Below are positions 1 to 8,179 of a DNA stretch of 64,000 nt, in pieces. The DNA is taken from positions 21,064 through 85,063 of the forward strand of contig CAYMPG010000005.1 of NCBI GenBank assembly GCA_964392455.1, given 5' to 3'. Position numbers and translations under genes: made by a program. The first letter of the stretch is position 1. Each line of letters starts with the position of its first letter. The notes below the pieces were generated by a model. The model was given only the letters and a program-made list of their open reading frames with translations. It ran no database searches and was not told the origin of the DNA. The DNA comes from SFEL01 sp964392455 (GTDB lineage Bacteria; Bacillota; Clostridia; Christensenellales; CAG-138).

Positions 1-35
1 CCGCAAACCACAGCCCGGCGGTATATGCACAGGGG

Positions 36-917
36 TCATTTCTTAAGAATATGCTGCCGCTCATTCCAGAGGCAGTTTATTATCACAGTAAGAGCTATAA
101 GCCCTGCCCCAAGGAAAAAGCCCGGGCGCAGCTCCTCCCTTAAAAAGAGCCTCCCCAATATCACGGAGAATACCGGCTGCAATGGATAAAACATTGAGCA
201 TACCCCCGCATTCAGCACCGAAAGGCTCCTGCTCCATAAATACTGGGCTACGCCGGTAGTAAATACCCCCATGTACAGCACTGCGGCAGCCGCCCCCAGT
301 TCAAACCGTATGCCGCTATGTATAATATCCACAGCCGCCACAGGTATATTTACCAGCAGACTCATGCCCATAGCATAGGCAGTAAGCAGCTCCGGCGGAT
401 ATTTAACCGACATTTTTTTGATATATATGGTGGCGATGCTCCAGGTGACTATGCCGCCTATCATGGATAATGCCCCGGCAATGCTGGTATGGCCGCTTCC
501 TCCCATAACTATCACCGTGCCTATAAGGGCAAGCCCTATGCACATTATCCCCACAGGGTGCAGCCTTTCCTTCAGCATGACGGCAGCCGCCAGCGATATG
601 CCCACCGGCATAAGGGAATTCAGCACCGAGGATACGGCGGGCCCCGCCAGCTTTATGCCTATGGTATTAAGGGTTATGGTGCCATAGTAGCCCAGTACGG
701 CTATTATGGCAAAATACTTTATATCCTCCCGGGCTATCCTGGGCTTGTCCATTTTGCGGATCAGGATAAAAAGAAACGCCGTGCCTGCAATATACCTTCC
801 GCAGGCCACCACCGCCGGCGAAAAAACATCCGTAGCATAGCTGCTGGCCACATATATGCTGCCCCACAGCAGAAAAGTAAGCAGCAGCGAAATATACGCC
901 CCGGCCTTTTTGCTCAT
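36..917 (-). CDS. EamA/DMT-family membrane exporter
   Basis: Encodes about 293 residues with roughly ten hydrophobic segments in two similar halves, the pattern of drug/metabolite transporters of the EamA type. The N-terminal half carries the family-like stretch FLLWGSIYVASSYA, and the second half has the matching SIATIYIKK region followed by FYPLQPVFSVILG. These proteins sit in the cytoplasmic membrane and usually export metabolites or amino acids; the substrate cannot be read from the sequence. The frame is open for 14 codons further upstream, but I place the start at 917 because AAGGGGG lies five bases before that ATG, while the longer frame begins inside a palindrome. It lies downstream of the cyclodeaminase-like gene on the same strand, with a hairpin between them. 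Family confidence is high, function unknown. Confidence 0.85.
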   Translation of the reverse strand: MSKKAGAYISLLLTFLLWGSIYVASSYATDVFSPAVVACGRYIAGTAFLFILIRKMDKPRIAREDIKYFAIIAVLGYYGTITLNTIGIKLAGPAVSSVLNSLMPVGISLAAAVMLKERLHPVGIMCIGLALIGTVIVMGGSGHTSIAGALSMIGGIVTWSIATIYIKKMSVKYPPELLTAYAMGMSLLVNIPVAAVDIIHSGIRFELGAAAAVLYMGVFTTGVAQYLWSRSLSVLNAGVCSMFYPLQPVFSVILGRLFLREELRPGFFLGAGLIALTVIINCLWNERQHILKK

Positions 918-939
918 CATAGCCCCCTTACAAAACATT

Positions 940-963
940 CCCCGTGATAAATATATCACGGGG
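940..963 (-). terminator. Perfect 10-bp inverted repeat, possible terminator
   Basis: CCCCGTGATA and TATCACGGGG form 10-bp arms around a 4-base loop. The repeat lies between the cyclodeaminase-like gene and the downstream transporter. On the minus strand the stem is followed by a modest T-rich stretch (GAATGTTTTG) and on the plus strand by CCTTTTTTC after GAGGT, so it may terminate weakly in either direction. An operator role is also possible because the repeat is a good protein-sized palindrome. Confidence 0.45.
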
Positions 964-1008
964 AGGTCCTTTTTTCTTTAATATTGCAGAACTATCCGTG
1001 CTACTGTG

Positions 1009-2010
1009 CTACAGCTCTATCACGCTGCCCACGTTCATTTCCTCAGCCCGCTCATATATGCGCTGGGCCGTAACTATATCCAGCACCGCCGTACCCACCG
1101 ATTCAAACAGCGTCATTTCCTCGGCCCCCTCGCGGCAGGGTACCTTGCCATTTATGGCCTGCCCCAGCTCGCCGGTAATATCAGACTCAGCAAATGTTCC
1201 CTTTGCCATGGGCTGGATAAAGTCGCCGGATTCGCTTATGGCGCCCTCGTTGGTATCGGTATACACCTTATCTGCATGTGTGACTATATATTCATCTATC
1301 TCTGCCATATCCGGGGTGTAGGAGCCCATGGCGTTAATATGTACGCCAGCCTTTACAAGTCTGCCGTCAAATACTGCATTGTTTGCGGTAGTCACGGCGG
1401 TGATTATATCCGCATCCTTTATGGCTTCTTCGGCGCTGTGTGCAGCGGCTATCTCCACGCTAAACTTTGCGGCGTACTTTTCCGTCATGGCCCTTGCAAA
1501 GGCATCCGCCCGGTCAAAATTGCGGCTGTATACATAAACCCTTTCAAGCTCCGGCCGCACGGTGAGCACCGCCTCAAGCTGGCTTTCTGCCTGGCCGCCT
1601 GTGCCTATCATGGCAAATACCCTGCTGTTTTCTCTGGCAAGCAGCTTTGTAGCAGCGCCTGCCACAGCGCCTGTACGCACGCGGGTAAGGTATGTACCAT
1701 CAAGCAGGGCGCACACCTGGCCTGTAGCGCTGTTCAGCAGCACCATGGTAGCCGGCACCACGGGCAGCCCCTTTGCCGCATTTCCAGAGTATACGGATAC
1801 TATTTTTACACCCAAAGCCTGGGCGGGCGCAGCGTAGCCATACATATACAGGCTGTTGCCGCCATGCTCGGCCACGTTTATATTGGCCCTGAGGGGAATA
1901 TCCGTATCCCCTGCCGAATACATGGCAAGGGCGTCCCCAGCAGCCTTTACGGCCTCCTCCATGGAAAATACCTTCTGAATATCCTGCTGATTCAATACTC
2001 GTATCTTCAT
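1009..2010 (-). CDS. Ornithine cyclodeaminase / mu-crystallin family enzyme
   Basis: A 333-residue NAD(P)-dependent enzyme of the ornithine cyclodeaminase/mu-crystallin/alanine dehydrogenase family. Visible marks are the Lys in LGVKIVSVY (residue 69), the TRVRTGA segment with Arg 110 and Arg 112, and a Rossmann glycine motif IGTGGQAESQ at 135-144. In true ornithine cyclodeaminase an Asp near residue 228 takes part in catalysis; here the aligned GSYTPDMAEI stretch appears to place Tyr 231 at that position. A ketimine reductase, alanine dehydrogenase or other imine-reducing activity is therefore as likely as cyclodeamination. The start is the ATG at 2010, with GGAGGT ten bases upstream; an in-frame ATG at 2028 overlaps that ribosome site and is unlikely. 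The MATE gene lies upstream on the same strand, with about 96 bases between. Confidence 0.85.
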   Translation of the reverse strand: MKIRVLNQQDIQKVFSMEEAVKAAGDALAMYSAGDTDIPLRANINVAEHGGNSLYMYGYAAPAQALGVKIVSVYSGNAAKGLPVVPATMVLLNSATGQVCALLDGTYLTRVRTGAVAGAATKLLARENSRVFAMIGTGGQAESQLEAVLTVRPELERVYVYSRNFDRADAFARAMTEKYAAKFSVEIAAAHSAEEAIKDADIITAVTTANNAVFDGRLVKAGVHINAMGSYTPDMAEIDEYIVTHADKVYTDTNEGAISESGDFIQPMAKGTFAESDITGELGQAINGKVPCREGAEEMTLFESVGTAVLDIVTAQRIYERAEEMNVGSVIEL

Positions 2011-2106
2011 CGTCGGGATGACCTCCATTTTTTATTTGCCCCAAAACAGGCCTTTTGTTATTCCTGCTACTATTTTACAAATATACAGCTTCTTTAGCAA
2101 GGCATT

Positions 2107-3495
2107 TTATATGCTGTCTCCGCCCTGCCTGTCAAGAATATACTTGCGGGTGCGCCATTTGCCGCTTATATAGTACACCCCGCCTATCACAAAGGGCACA
2201 AAGCCAGACAGCGCATCCCCATACCAGAAGCCGGTTATGCCCATATTGCATACCAGGCCAAGGAACATGGCAAACAGTATTCTCATTACAATACCGTCAA
2301 GCACAGCTATGGAAATATTCAGCTTGTAGTTGCCGCTGCCGTTTATCAGCGATACCATGGGCCCCCTCAGCATTGCCCCGGCGTAGGTAAGTATTGCCGC
2401 AGGAAGGTACATATCCACCATGTCAAGCACAGCAGCCTCTGTGGTAAAGAGGCTGAATACCGCCCTGGGCCACAGCAGGGTAACCGCGGAAAGCCCTGCT
2501 GATACTATGCCATCCATCACCATGGAGGTGCCTATTACCCTTGGCACACGCTCATACTTTTCGGCGCCTATATTCTGGGCTATCATGGAGCCGCCCGCCG
2601 TAGAGAATGCCTGGGCTATTATATTTGCCACAGTGGCCAGCTTATGGCCTATGCCGGTAAGTGCCGAGGCCAGCACACCATAGGTATTTATCCAGGAGCT
2701 TATAAACAGCTTTGAGAAGGTTATGGAGGCCGATTGCAGCATCATGGGTATCCCAAGCTTAATAAGCGGCCCAAAGGCATCCGGAAATATTTTGAAGCTG
2801 GACAGCCTGAAATCAAAGCCAAACTGCTCCCTGTGGATATAGAGATACACCAGCGCACATATAAAGCTGACCGCCTGGGATATGACCGTTGCCAGGGCTG
2901 CGCCGAATGCCGCCATGCCAAACCCTGCAACAAACAATAAATCCAGCACAAGGTTGAGTACCGCCGCTATTGCGATTATCACAAATGGCCGCAGTGAATC
3001 GCCCATACCCCTCAGCACTGCGCTCACAAGATTGTAGCCATATATGAAAACAAGGCCATAAATACAGGTGGCAAGGTAATCAAGGCCATAGCCGTATGCC
3101 TCAATAGGCATATTTATCCAGATAAGTATGTTTTCCCTGAGCAGGGTGCATACCACCGTCATTCCAAGGGCGCACAGCAGCAAAAATGTAAACAGCGTCC
3201 CAATCATTTTGCTCACCATATCCCGCCTGCCTGCGCCTATATACTGGGCTATGGTCACCTGACCGGCGTTTGATATGCCGGTTGCAATAAAGGTGAGCAT
3301 CATCATGACCTCGCCGCCCACGGATACTGCACTCAGGCCTGCGCTGCCCACATACTGCCCCACCACAATCATATCCACCATATTGTAGACCGTTTGCAGC
3401 AGGCCAGATAATACCAGCGGCGCAGCAAAGCTCAAAAGCTGCCTCGATACGCTGCCGGTAGTAAAATCCTGTATCATGGTATTGTTCTTTTCCAT
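2107..3495 (-). CDS. MATE-family multidrug/Na+ antiporter
   Basis: Encodes 462 residues with about twelve membrane segments. The N-terminus runs FTTGSVSRQLLSFAAPLVLS then NMVDMIVVGQYVG, and a second related half begins near residue 235 (PLIKLGIPMMLQSASITFSK), the duplicated layout of MATE transporters (MatE domain twice). Such proteins export cationic compounds using a sodium or proton gradient; the substrate is not predictable. The chosen ATG at 3495 has AGAGGG nine bases upstream. Transcribed toward the cyclodeaminase-like gene, it may share a transcript with it and the DMT exporter. Length is normal for the family. Confidence 0.93.
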   Translation of the reverse strand: MEKNNTMIQDFTTGSVSRQLLSFAAPLVLSGLLQTVYNMVDMIVVGQYVGSAGLSAVSVGGEVMMMLTFIATGISNAGQVTIAQYIGAGRRDMVSKMIGTLFTFLLLCALGMTVVCTLLRENILIWINMPIEAYGYGLDYLATCIYGLVFIYGYNLVSAVLRGMGDSLRPFVIIAIAAVLNLVLDLLFVAGFGMAAFGAALATVISQAVSFICALVYLYIHREQFGFDFRLSSFKIFPDAFGPLIKLGIPMMLQSASITFSKLFISSWINTYGVLASALTGIGHKLATVANIIAQAFSTAGGSMIAQNIGAEKYERVPRVIGTSMVMDGIVSAGLSAVTLLWPRAVFSLFTTEAAVLDMVDMYLPAAILTYAGAMLRGPMVSLINGSGNYKLNISIAVLDGIVMRILFAMFLGLVCNMGITGFWYGDALSGFVPFVIGGVYYISGKWRTRKYILDRQGGDSI

Positions 3496-3577
3496 ATGCC
3501 GTTTCCCTCTGCCAATGCATTTTCTCTATAATTATCCATATTCAATTTTACCTATTTAGCCATATTTTTCAACCCGA

Positions 3578-3612
3578 ATAAAAAAGTCCCCCATAATGAA
3601 GGGACTTTTTAT
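3578..3612 (-). terminator. Intrinsic terminator after the DHHW gene
   Basis: AAAAAGTCCC (3581-3590) and GGGACTTTTT (3601-3610) form a perfect 10-bp stem with a 10-base loop, giving a U-tail on the minus strand. It lies ten bases beyond the DHHW stop codon and ends the acylation cassette. The A-rich arm makes it potentially bidirectional. Confidence 0.85.
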
Positions 3613-3619
3613 TTTGGAA

Positions 3620-4714
3620 TTATTTCAGCGTTATGCTGTTATTCAGCACCAGTGTGCTGTACAGGAATAATACATCCTGCCCGTGGAAATCTATGAACTT
3701 ATCCAGCATATCAGATGATACATAGCGTATGTCCACCAGCGTTACAGTAGAATATCCCTCAACCAACAGCGGGGCTATGCTGCTGCCGAATGAATCTCTG
3801 AACAGTATCAGCTCCCTGCCGCTGTCGCAGGCAGGATTTTCTATGGTAAGGAGCGACCTGGAACCGGAAAGGAACAGCTCATAGGGATCCTGCCCATTTG
3901 CCCTGTCCATGTCATATACGGCAGTATACTTTCCGCTCTCGTGGTCATACACAGTGCATCCTTCAAGGACGTGGCTCGTAAGATAGCATAGCGGCTCACC
4001 CTCCAGCGGCAGCGCCGCCTGCCCGCTGTATACTCCGTAAAAGGGCTTATCCAGCGTTTTCTCCGTATACTCTCCATTAAGCTCCACGTCCATGGCTTCT
4101 CCAAGGGCCTTTGCCACGGGGATTATGCGCTCCTGCCGCCAGTGGGTATCAGTGTAATAATAATCCTCAAGGCTGAGAAGGCCGTCTATGGGGACATACT
4201 CCATAAACTCCGTATCCGCCGCCATTATCTCCGTAAGTCGGGCGTAATCCATGGCCGGATAGCCATTCTGCTCTGCCATAAAGGCATTTTTATCCGGTAT
4301 GATGGAAAAATAAACGCTGCTTTCCCCAAGATACCTATCGTTTATCTTTTTGAATATACCTGCGGCCCTGTGCAGGGAGTCCTCATCCAGAGGGTACTCC
4401 AGCTTTGAAGCATAGCCATCGTGGATATATATGCCGTTATTGTCCCCCTGATGAAACAGGTAATATACAGCATACGCCTTTATCTGCCTGAATACATCCC
4501 TCATTGGGAACTGATCTGTGGCGTACTTTTCAAAGCCTTCGGTATAATCCCCCGAAAGCAGTTCTTCTGCCGTAAGCTCAGGGAGCTGGGCAAGCTGCCT
4601 GCGCTCGCTTACAGATAGCTGCGTGGGCGGCTTCAGCATTGCCCACAGGGAAAAGCCCAGTATCACGCCCCCTGTCAGCAGCAGGGTGACGATGCTTTTA
4701 ACATTTTTCATCAT
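3620..4714 (-). CDS. DHHW / AlgJ-AlgX-like SGNH-fold protein
   Basis: A 364-residue secreted or membrane-anchored protein with one N-terminal hydrophobic helix (about 8-27). It has the signature of the DHHW family, related to AlgJ/AlgX: YTDTHWRQE around residue 188-195 and a serine-nucleophile-like block LFRDSFGSS around 304-312, which together suggest an SGNH-hydrolase-type active site (Ser, Asp, His). Such proteins work outside the membrane as partners of MBOAT proteins, transferring or removing acyl groups on cell-surface polymers. The gene follows the MBOAT gene by 14 bases, supporting a joint role. The frame also allows a GTG at 4723, but that GTG is too close to AAGGGG; the ATG at 4714 has proper spacing. 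The polymer substrate is unknown. Confidence 0.85.
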   Translation of the reverse strand: MMKNVKSIVTLLLTGGVILGFSLWAMLKPPTQLSVSERRQLAQLPELTAEELLSGDYTEGFEKYATDQFPMRDVFRQIKAYAVYYLFHQGDNNGIYIHDGYASKLEYPLDEDSLHRAAGIFKKINDRYLGESSVYFSIIPDKNAFMAEQNGYPAMDYARLTEIMAADTEFMEYVPIDGLLSLEDYYYTDTHWRQERIIPVAKALGEAMDVELNGEYTEKTLDKPFYGVYSGQAALPLEGEPLCYLTSHVLEGCTVYDHESGKYTAVYDMDRANGQDPYELFLSGSRSLLTIENPACDSGRELILFRDSFGSSIAPLLVEGYSTVTLVDIRYVSSDMLDKFIDFHGQDVLFLYSTLVLNNSITLK

Positions 4715-4728
4715 TTGCCTCACCCCTT

Positions 4729-6129
4729 CTAAAACCTGAAGTACAAAAAGGGATTAAAGGAGCCATCCACAAGGTATGCCGTGCATACAATGAGCAGCAG
4801 CATCAGGAAAACAGGCTCCGCTGCATCCAGTATACCCTTGCCTATGGGCCGCTTCTCCATTGCCCTCAGGGCATTTGCCGGGGCAGGGGTGGCACCTATG
4901 GCGCCTATTATAAGCAGCACGCCGTAGCTTTTCAGGTAATACACCGCCTCGGTGGAAATAAGCGGATAACCGCCGCCGCCGAACATTGCAGCTATGGTAT
5001 GCCCGGCATCCGTAATGCTTGCCCCATCAAACAGCACAAAGCTCAGCATCACTACCAGCATCACATATATATGCCTGACCGCTCCCGCCTTTTCAAGGAG
5101 CTTCAGCAGCCATTGTTTTTCCAGCACCAGCAGCACTGCAAACAGCAGCCCCCACAGCACAAAATTCCATGCTGCCCCATGCCACAGCCCGGTGGCCATC
5201 CATACGATAAGTATATTGAGATACCACCGCCACCTGGGCACTCTGTTTCCTCCCAGCGGAATGTACAGATAATCCCTGAACCAGGATCCGAGGGAAATAT
5301 GCCATCTGCGCCAGAATTCCGTTACGCTGCCGGATATATAGGGATAGTTAAAGTTTTCCATGAAATGAAAGCCCAGTATTCTGCCAAGGCCTATGGCCAT
5401 ATCGCTGTAGCCGGAAAAATCAAAATACACGTGCAGGGTGTATGCGGCGGCATATATCCAGAAAAACAGCACGGACTTTTCCTCTGCCCCCTTAAAAAGG
5501 CTGCAAAGCTCTCCCAGCGTATTGGCTATAAGCACCTTTTTGCCAAGGCCAAGTATAAACCGCCTTGTGCCTGCGGCGGCCTCATTTAGGGTATGAGATC
5601 TGCTGTCCAGCTCCTTTGCAATATCCGAATACCGCACTATGGGCCCGGCTATAAGCTGGGGAAACATGGCTATATACGCCGCAAGGTCAACAAGGCTGCG
5701 CTGTGCCTTTGCATTTCCTCTGTATACATCCACCCCGTAACTGAGTATCTGGAAGGTATAAAAGCTGATGCCTATGGGCAGGGCGATATTCAGCAGCGGC
5801 AGTGACAGCCCTGTGACCATATTAAAATTGGCAATGAAAAAATCCGCATACTTGCAATAGCACAGCAGCCCAAGGCTCAGCACAACAGAGGCGGTCAGGT
5901 ATAGCCTTGACCGCCCTGTGTTTCTGTGCTTCTCAATCAGCAGGCCGAAAACATATCCCTGCAATATGGACAGCACCATGAATATAAGGTACCTTGGCTC
6001 CCCCCAGCCATAAAAGACAAGGCTTGCCGCCAGCAGTACTCCGTTTTTCAGTCTTTTCGGAGATACGAAGTATATGATTAGCGTCAGCGGGAGGAAATAA
6101 TACAAAAACGGCATTCCGGAAAAAACCAT
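4729..6129 (-). CDS. MBOAT-family membrane O-acyltransferase
   Basis: A 466-residue polytopic membrane protein of the AlgI/DltB/PatA group. Diagnostic motifs are FWRRWHISLGSWFRDYLYIP (272-291) and GLWHGAAWNFVLWG (314-327), whose His 317 is the family's catalytic histidine; upstream FQLIAGPIVRYSD-type sequence (about 157-169) is also typical. It should pass acyl groups across the membrane for O-acylation of an exopolysaccharide, teichoic acid or peptidoglycan, with the DHHW protein as extracellular partner. The ATG at 6129 is preceded by AGGAG with six bases of spacing. The upstream lipoprotein gene ends 40 bases away and a hairpin sits between them. No dlt genes are present nearby, so a D-alanylation role is not indicated. 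Confidence 0.93.
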   Translation of the reverse strand: MVFSGMPFLYYFLPLTLIIYFVSPKRLKNGVLLAASLVFYGWGEPRYLIFMVLSILQGYVFGLLIEKHRNTGRSRLYLTASVVLSLGLLCYCKYADFFIANFNMVTGLSLPLLNIALPIGISFYTFQILSYGVDVYRGNAKAQRSLVDLAAYIAMFPQLIAGPIVRYSDIAKELDSRSHTLNEAAAGTRRFILGLGKKVLIANTLGELCSLFKGAEEKSVLFFWIYAAAYTLHVYFDFSGYSDMAIGLGRILGFHFMENFNYPYISGSVTEFWRRWHISLGSWFRDYLYIPLGGNRVPRWRWYLNILIVWMATGLWHGAAWNFVLWGLLFAVLLVLEKQWLLKLLEKAGAVRHIYVMLVVMLSFVLFDGASITDAGHTIAAMFGGGGYPLISTEAVYYLKSYGVLLIIGAIGATPAPANALRAMEKRPIGKGILDAAEPVFLMLLLIVCTAYLVDGSFNPFLYFRF

Positions 6130-6143
6130 TTCTATCTCCTGTC

Positions 6144-6159
6144 AGCCCCCAAAGGGGCT
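6144..6159. repeat. Short hairpin between lipoprotein and MBOAT genes
   Basis: AGCCCC and GGGGCT pair around a short loop just before the MBOAT ribosome site. In the direction of the operon there is no U-tail (the A run precedes the stem), so it is not an ordinary terminator for these genes; on the plus strand it has one but there is no plus-strand gene. It may tune expression between the two genes. Confidence 0.4.
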
Positions 6160-6169
6160 GCTTTTTTGT

Positions 6170-6742
6170 TTATTCGATGGGCTCCCTGTAGGTAATTTGG
6201 GCCACGCTGTAGGCTTCAAGGGTCTTGGCCTCAAATACATCCAGCAGATCCTTTGCCCCGAAAGCGGATACCACATAGTCCCCAATGGTGATTATCATCA
6301 GCTCCTCAGGGAAGCCGCACATCCAGCGACGGTTTGCAATGTTATTCACAATTTCATCTGCAATGGCAGATACGTCATTGGAAGCCACAGCATGGTATGC
6401 GCCGCAGGTAAAGGTGTTTGCATTCATCATATGCATAAGGGAGGCTGCATCATCTATCTTTGCAGCGGCAGAAGCAGGCAGCCCCAGCATGGAATCCAGC
6501 ATTTCCGCATCCTCCACGCCGAATTTACCCGGAGCATCAGCGGTCATGTTTTCCTCGCTGGCATCTCCGCCGGCAGCGGCAAACTTTTCATCATCGGCAT
6601 AGCCTGCCCAGATGCTATTCAGTAGCTCCAGTGCGCTTGAAATTTCCACGGTGTCCTGCTCCTCCCCGGCGGGCTGCTGGGCGCAGGCGGTAAAGGACAG
6701 CAGCATTGCTGCCATGAGCAAAATAGATACTATCTTCTTCAT
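6170..6742 (-). CDS. Lipoprotein, probably DUF4358-type
   Basis: A 190-residue predicted lipoprotein. MKKIVSILLMAAMLLSFTAC gives a lipoprotein signal peptide with the modified Cys at residue 20, followed by an acidic low-complexity stretch (AGEEQDTVE). The C-terminal 80 residues (ANRRWMCGFPEELMIITIGD, then VVSAFGAKDLLDVFEAK) resemble the DUF4358 family, small clostridial lipoproteins often found beside MBOAT/DHHW genes; this assignment is from memory of the pattern. The start at 6742 is set by GGAGG eight bases upstream; the frame is open for 21 codons further but that part is not protein-like. First gene of the apparent three-gene cassette. Confidence 0.7.
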   Translation of the reverse strand: MKKIVSILLMAAMLLSFTACAQQPAGEEQDTVEISSALELLNSIWAGYADDEKFAAAGGDASEENMTADAPGKFGVEDAEMLDSMLGLPASAAAKIDDAASLMHMMNANTFTCGAYHAVASNDVSAIADEIVNNIANRRWMCGFPEELMIITIGDYVVSAFGAKDLLDVFEAKTLEAYSVAQITYREPIE

Positions 6743-6886
6743 TTTGTTTTCCTCCATTATAAGGGTTATTTGTATTTGGCGGGCACAATGCTCTATCATT
6801 CCCACGCCCGCCGATATATAAACGGATATACGGGCATATGGGTTGCACGGCCAATGTTAAAGAATTTTGAACAAGCTGCTTCCATG
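6743..6886. other. Intergenic leader of the acylation cassette
   Basis: AT-rich region between the rpsO terminator and the lipoprotein start. It holds a 7-bp inverted repeat, GGCGGGC at 6778-6784 and GCCCGCC at 6805-6811, that would form a stem in the mRNA leader. I could not find a convincing -35/-10 pair on the minus strand, although the cassette presumably starts here. Confidence 0.35.
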
Positions 6887-6917
6887 AAAAAGGCGGCCCA
6901 ATTGAGCCGCCTTTTTT
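6887..6917 (-). terminator. Intrinsic terminator after rpsO
   Basis: AAAAAGGCGGC (6887-6897) pairs with GCCGCCTTTTT (6906-6916) around an 8-base loop; on the minus strand the G+C stem is followed by TTTTT. It lies 14 bases after the rpsO stop and closes the long housekeeping block. Confidence 0.9.
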
Positions 6918-6930
6918 GTTATGGAATAAA

Positions 6931-7185
6931 TTACTTCCTCAGGCCGAGAGCAGCGCAGATAGCACGATAGCGCTCGATGTCGGTCTTCTTGAGGTAGTTC
7001 TGCAGGCCACGACGACGACCTACCATCTTGAGCAGACCACGACGGGAGTGATGGTCATTCTTGTTGACCTTCAGATGCTCGTTCAGGTGGTTAATACGGT
7101 CAGTCAGCAGGGCAATCTGAACCTCGGGGGAACCGGTATCGCCTTCGTGGATAGCATACTTTTCGATAATTTCAGCCTTAGTCAT
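6931..7185 (-). CDS. rpsO: 30S ribosomal protein S15
   Basis: An 84-residue protein matching S15 along its whole length: MTKAEIIEKYAIHEGDTGSP, ALLTDRINHLNEHLK, and NDHHSRRGLLKMVGRRRGLQ, the part that contacts 16S rRNA helices, followed by YLKKTDIERYRAICAALGLR. It binds early in 30S assembly and nucleates the platform. The ATG at 7185 has GGAGG eight bases upstream; an in-frame ATG at 7200 overlaps that site. It is the last gene of the translation operon, after ribF, and is separated from it by a structured leader. Confidence 0.98.
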   Translation of the reverse strand: MTKAEIIEKYAIHEGDTGSPEVQIALLTDRINHLNEHLKVNKNDHHSRRGLLKMVGRRRGLQNYLKKTDIERYRAICAALGLRK

Positions 7186-7279
7186 TTTTATATCCTCCAT
7201 AAATTTTTAATCGCCAGCAGCCGAGCTTAGCGTCGGAGAGTCGCTTAAACACAGCCACCGGTTCTAAAGCCATGTTATT
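7186..7279 (-). promoter_or_regulatory. Structured rpsO leader, possible S15 autoregulation site
   Basis: The 94 bases between ribF and rpsO contain, on the minus strand, AGCGACTCTCCGACGC followed by TAAGCTCGGCTGCTGGCG. CCGA and TCGG can pair, and GC-rich flanks allow a larger fold. S15 represses its own mRNA through leader structures in several bacterial groups, and this conserved-looking segment is the natural candidate here. I cannot fold it rigorously, so this is an inference from position and composition. Confidence 0.35.
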
Positions 7280-8179
7280 TTACCACAGTGCGGTATCATT
7301 GTAAACACTTTTATTCAGTATTTGTGCGGTTTTTTCCGCATCACGGGCAATTTGGGCGGATAGCTCCTCCACTGAGGGAAATTCTATCTCCTCCCTGAGA
7401 TACTGCAAAAATTCCACCGTGATGCTCTCGCCGTATATGCCCTGGTCAAAGTTGAGTATATGTGGCTCTATGGTGACCCGCTCCCCATGCACCGTGGGAT
7501 TGCAGCCGATGTTTGTCACCGCACCATACCGCTCGCCCCTTATATGTGCATAGCAGGCATATACCCCGCTTTTGGGCAGGGCAACCGCTTCATTTGCCCT
7601 TACGTTGGCCGTGGGGAAGCCTATTCTGCGGCCTATGCCCTTATTTGCCACCACAGTACCGGCTATGGAGTAGGCCCTGCCCAGCATGCTGCCTGCGGCG
7701 CCCATATCGCCCGCCCTCACGGCGGCCCGTATCCTGGTGCTGGATACAGGCTCCCCATCCTGCATACAGGGGGGTATTTCCAGCACATCAAAGCCGTACT
7801 TTGCTCCGTATTCTCTCAGCAGCGCCATATTACCGCTGCCACTGCTGCCGAATGTGTAGTTAAACCCCGCTACAGCCACCTCCATGCCCCACTCGCCCAC
7901 CATGCGGCGAACAAACTCCTCCGGGGGCGTGGCAGCAAGAGCCCTGTCAAACCGCTCCGCTATCACCTGGCCATATTTTCCAAGCTCTCTCAGCCTTTCC
8001 TCATCTGTCATAAGCCGCTCAGGGGCTCTCCCAAAGGCCTCGAGAGGATGGTTTTCAAAGGTATACACCGCCCTTTGCAGGCCACGCTCACGGGCTGCGC
8101 TTTCCATTGCCTCAAGAATACGCCTGTGGCCCATATGCACGCCGTCAAATGTGCCCAGTGCGATTGCCCTATTGTCCAT
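7280..8179 (-). CDS. ribF: Bifunctional riboflavin kinase / FAD synthetase
   Basis: A 299-residue two-domain enzyme that converts riboflavin to FMN and then FAD. The N-terminal adenylyltransferase domain shows GTFDGVHMGHR at 8-18 (nucleotide-binding GxFDGxHxGH) and the PVSSTRIR motif; the C-terminal kinase domain carries GIGRRIGFPTANV with the GxPTAN-type flavin/ATP site, then NIGCNPT. The ATG overlaps the end of truB by about 11 bases, so translation is probably coupled. The gene is in its usual Firmicutes position between truB and rpsO. Confidence 0.97.
   Translation of the reverse strand: MDNRAIALGTFDGVHMGHRRILEAMESAARERGLQRAVYTFENHPLEAFGRAPERLMTDEERLRELGKYGQVIAERFDRALAATPPEEFVRRMVGEWGMEVAVAGFNYTFGSSGSGNMALLREYGAKYGFDVLEIPPCMQDGEPVSSTRIRAAVRAGDMGAAGSMLGRAYSIAGTVVANKGIGRRIGFPTANVRANEAVALPKSGVYACYAHIRGERYGAVTNIGCNPTVHGERVTIEPHILNFDQGIYGESITVEFLQYLREEIEFPSVEELSAQIARDAEKTAQILNKSVYNDTALW

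Noticed and set aside
1006..2097. Long plus-strand reading frame opposite the cyclodeaminase gene (363 codons)
   Set aside because: Antisense shadow: composition is Cys/His/Tyr rich with no family motif, and the minus strand holds a clear enzyme gene with a ribosome site.
6700..6780. TATAAT just before the acylation lipoprotein gene
   Set aside because: A transcript from it would start inside the ribosome site, and no -35 was found at normal spacing.
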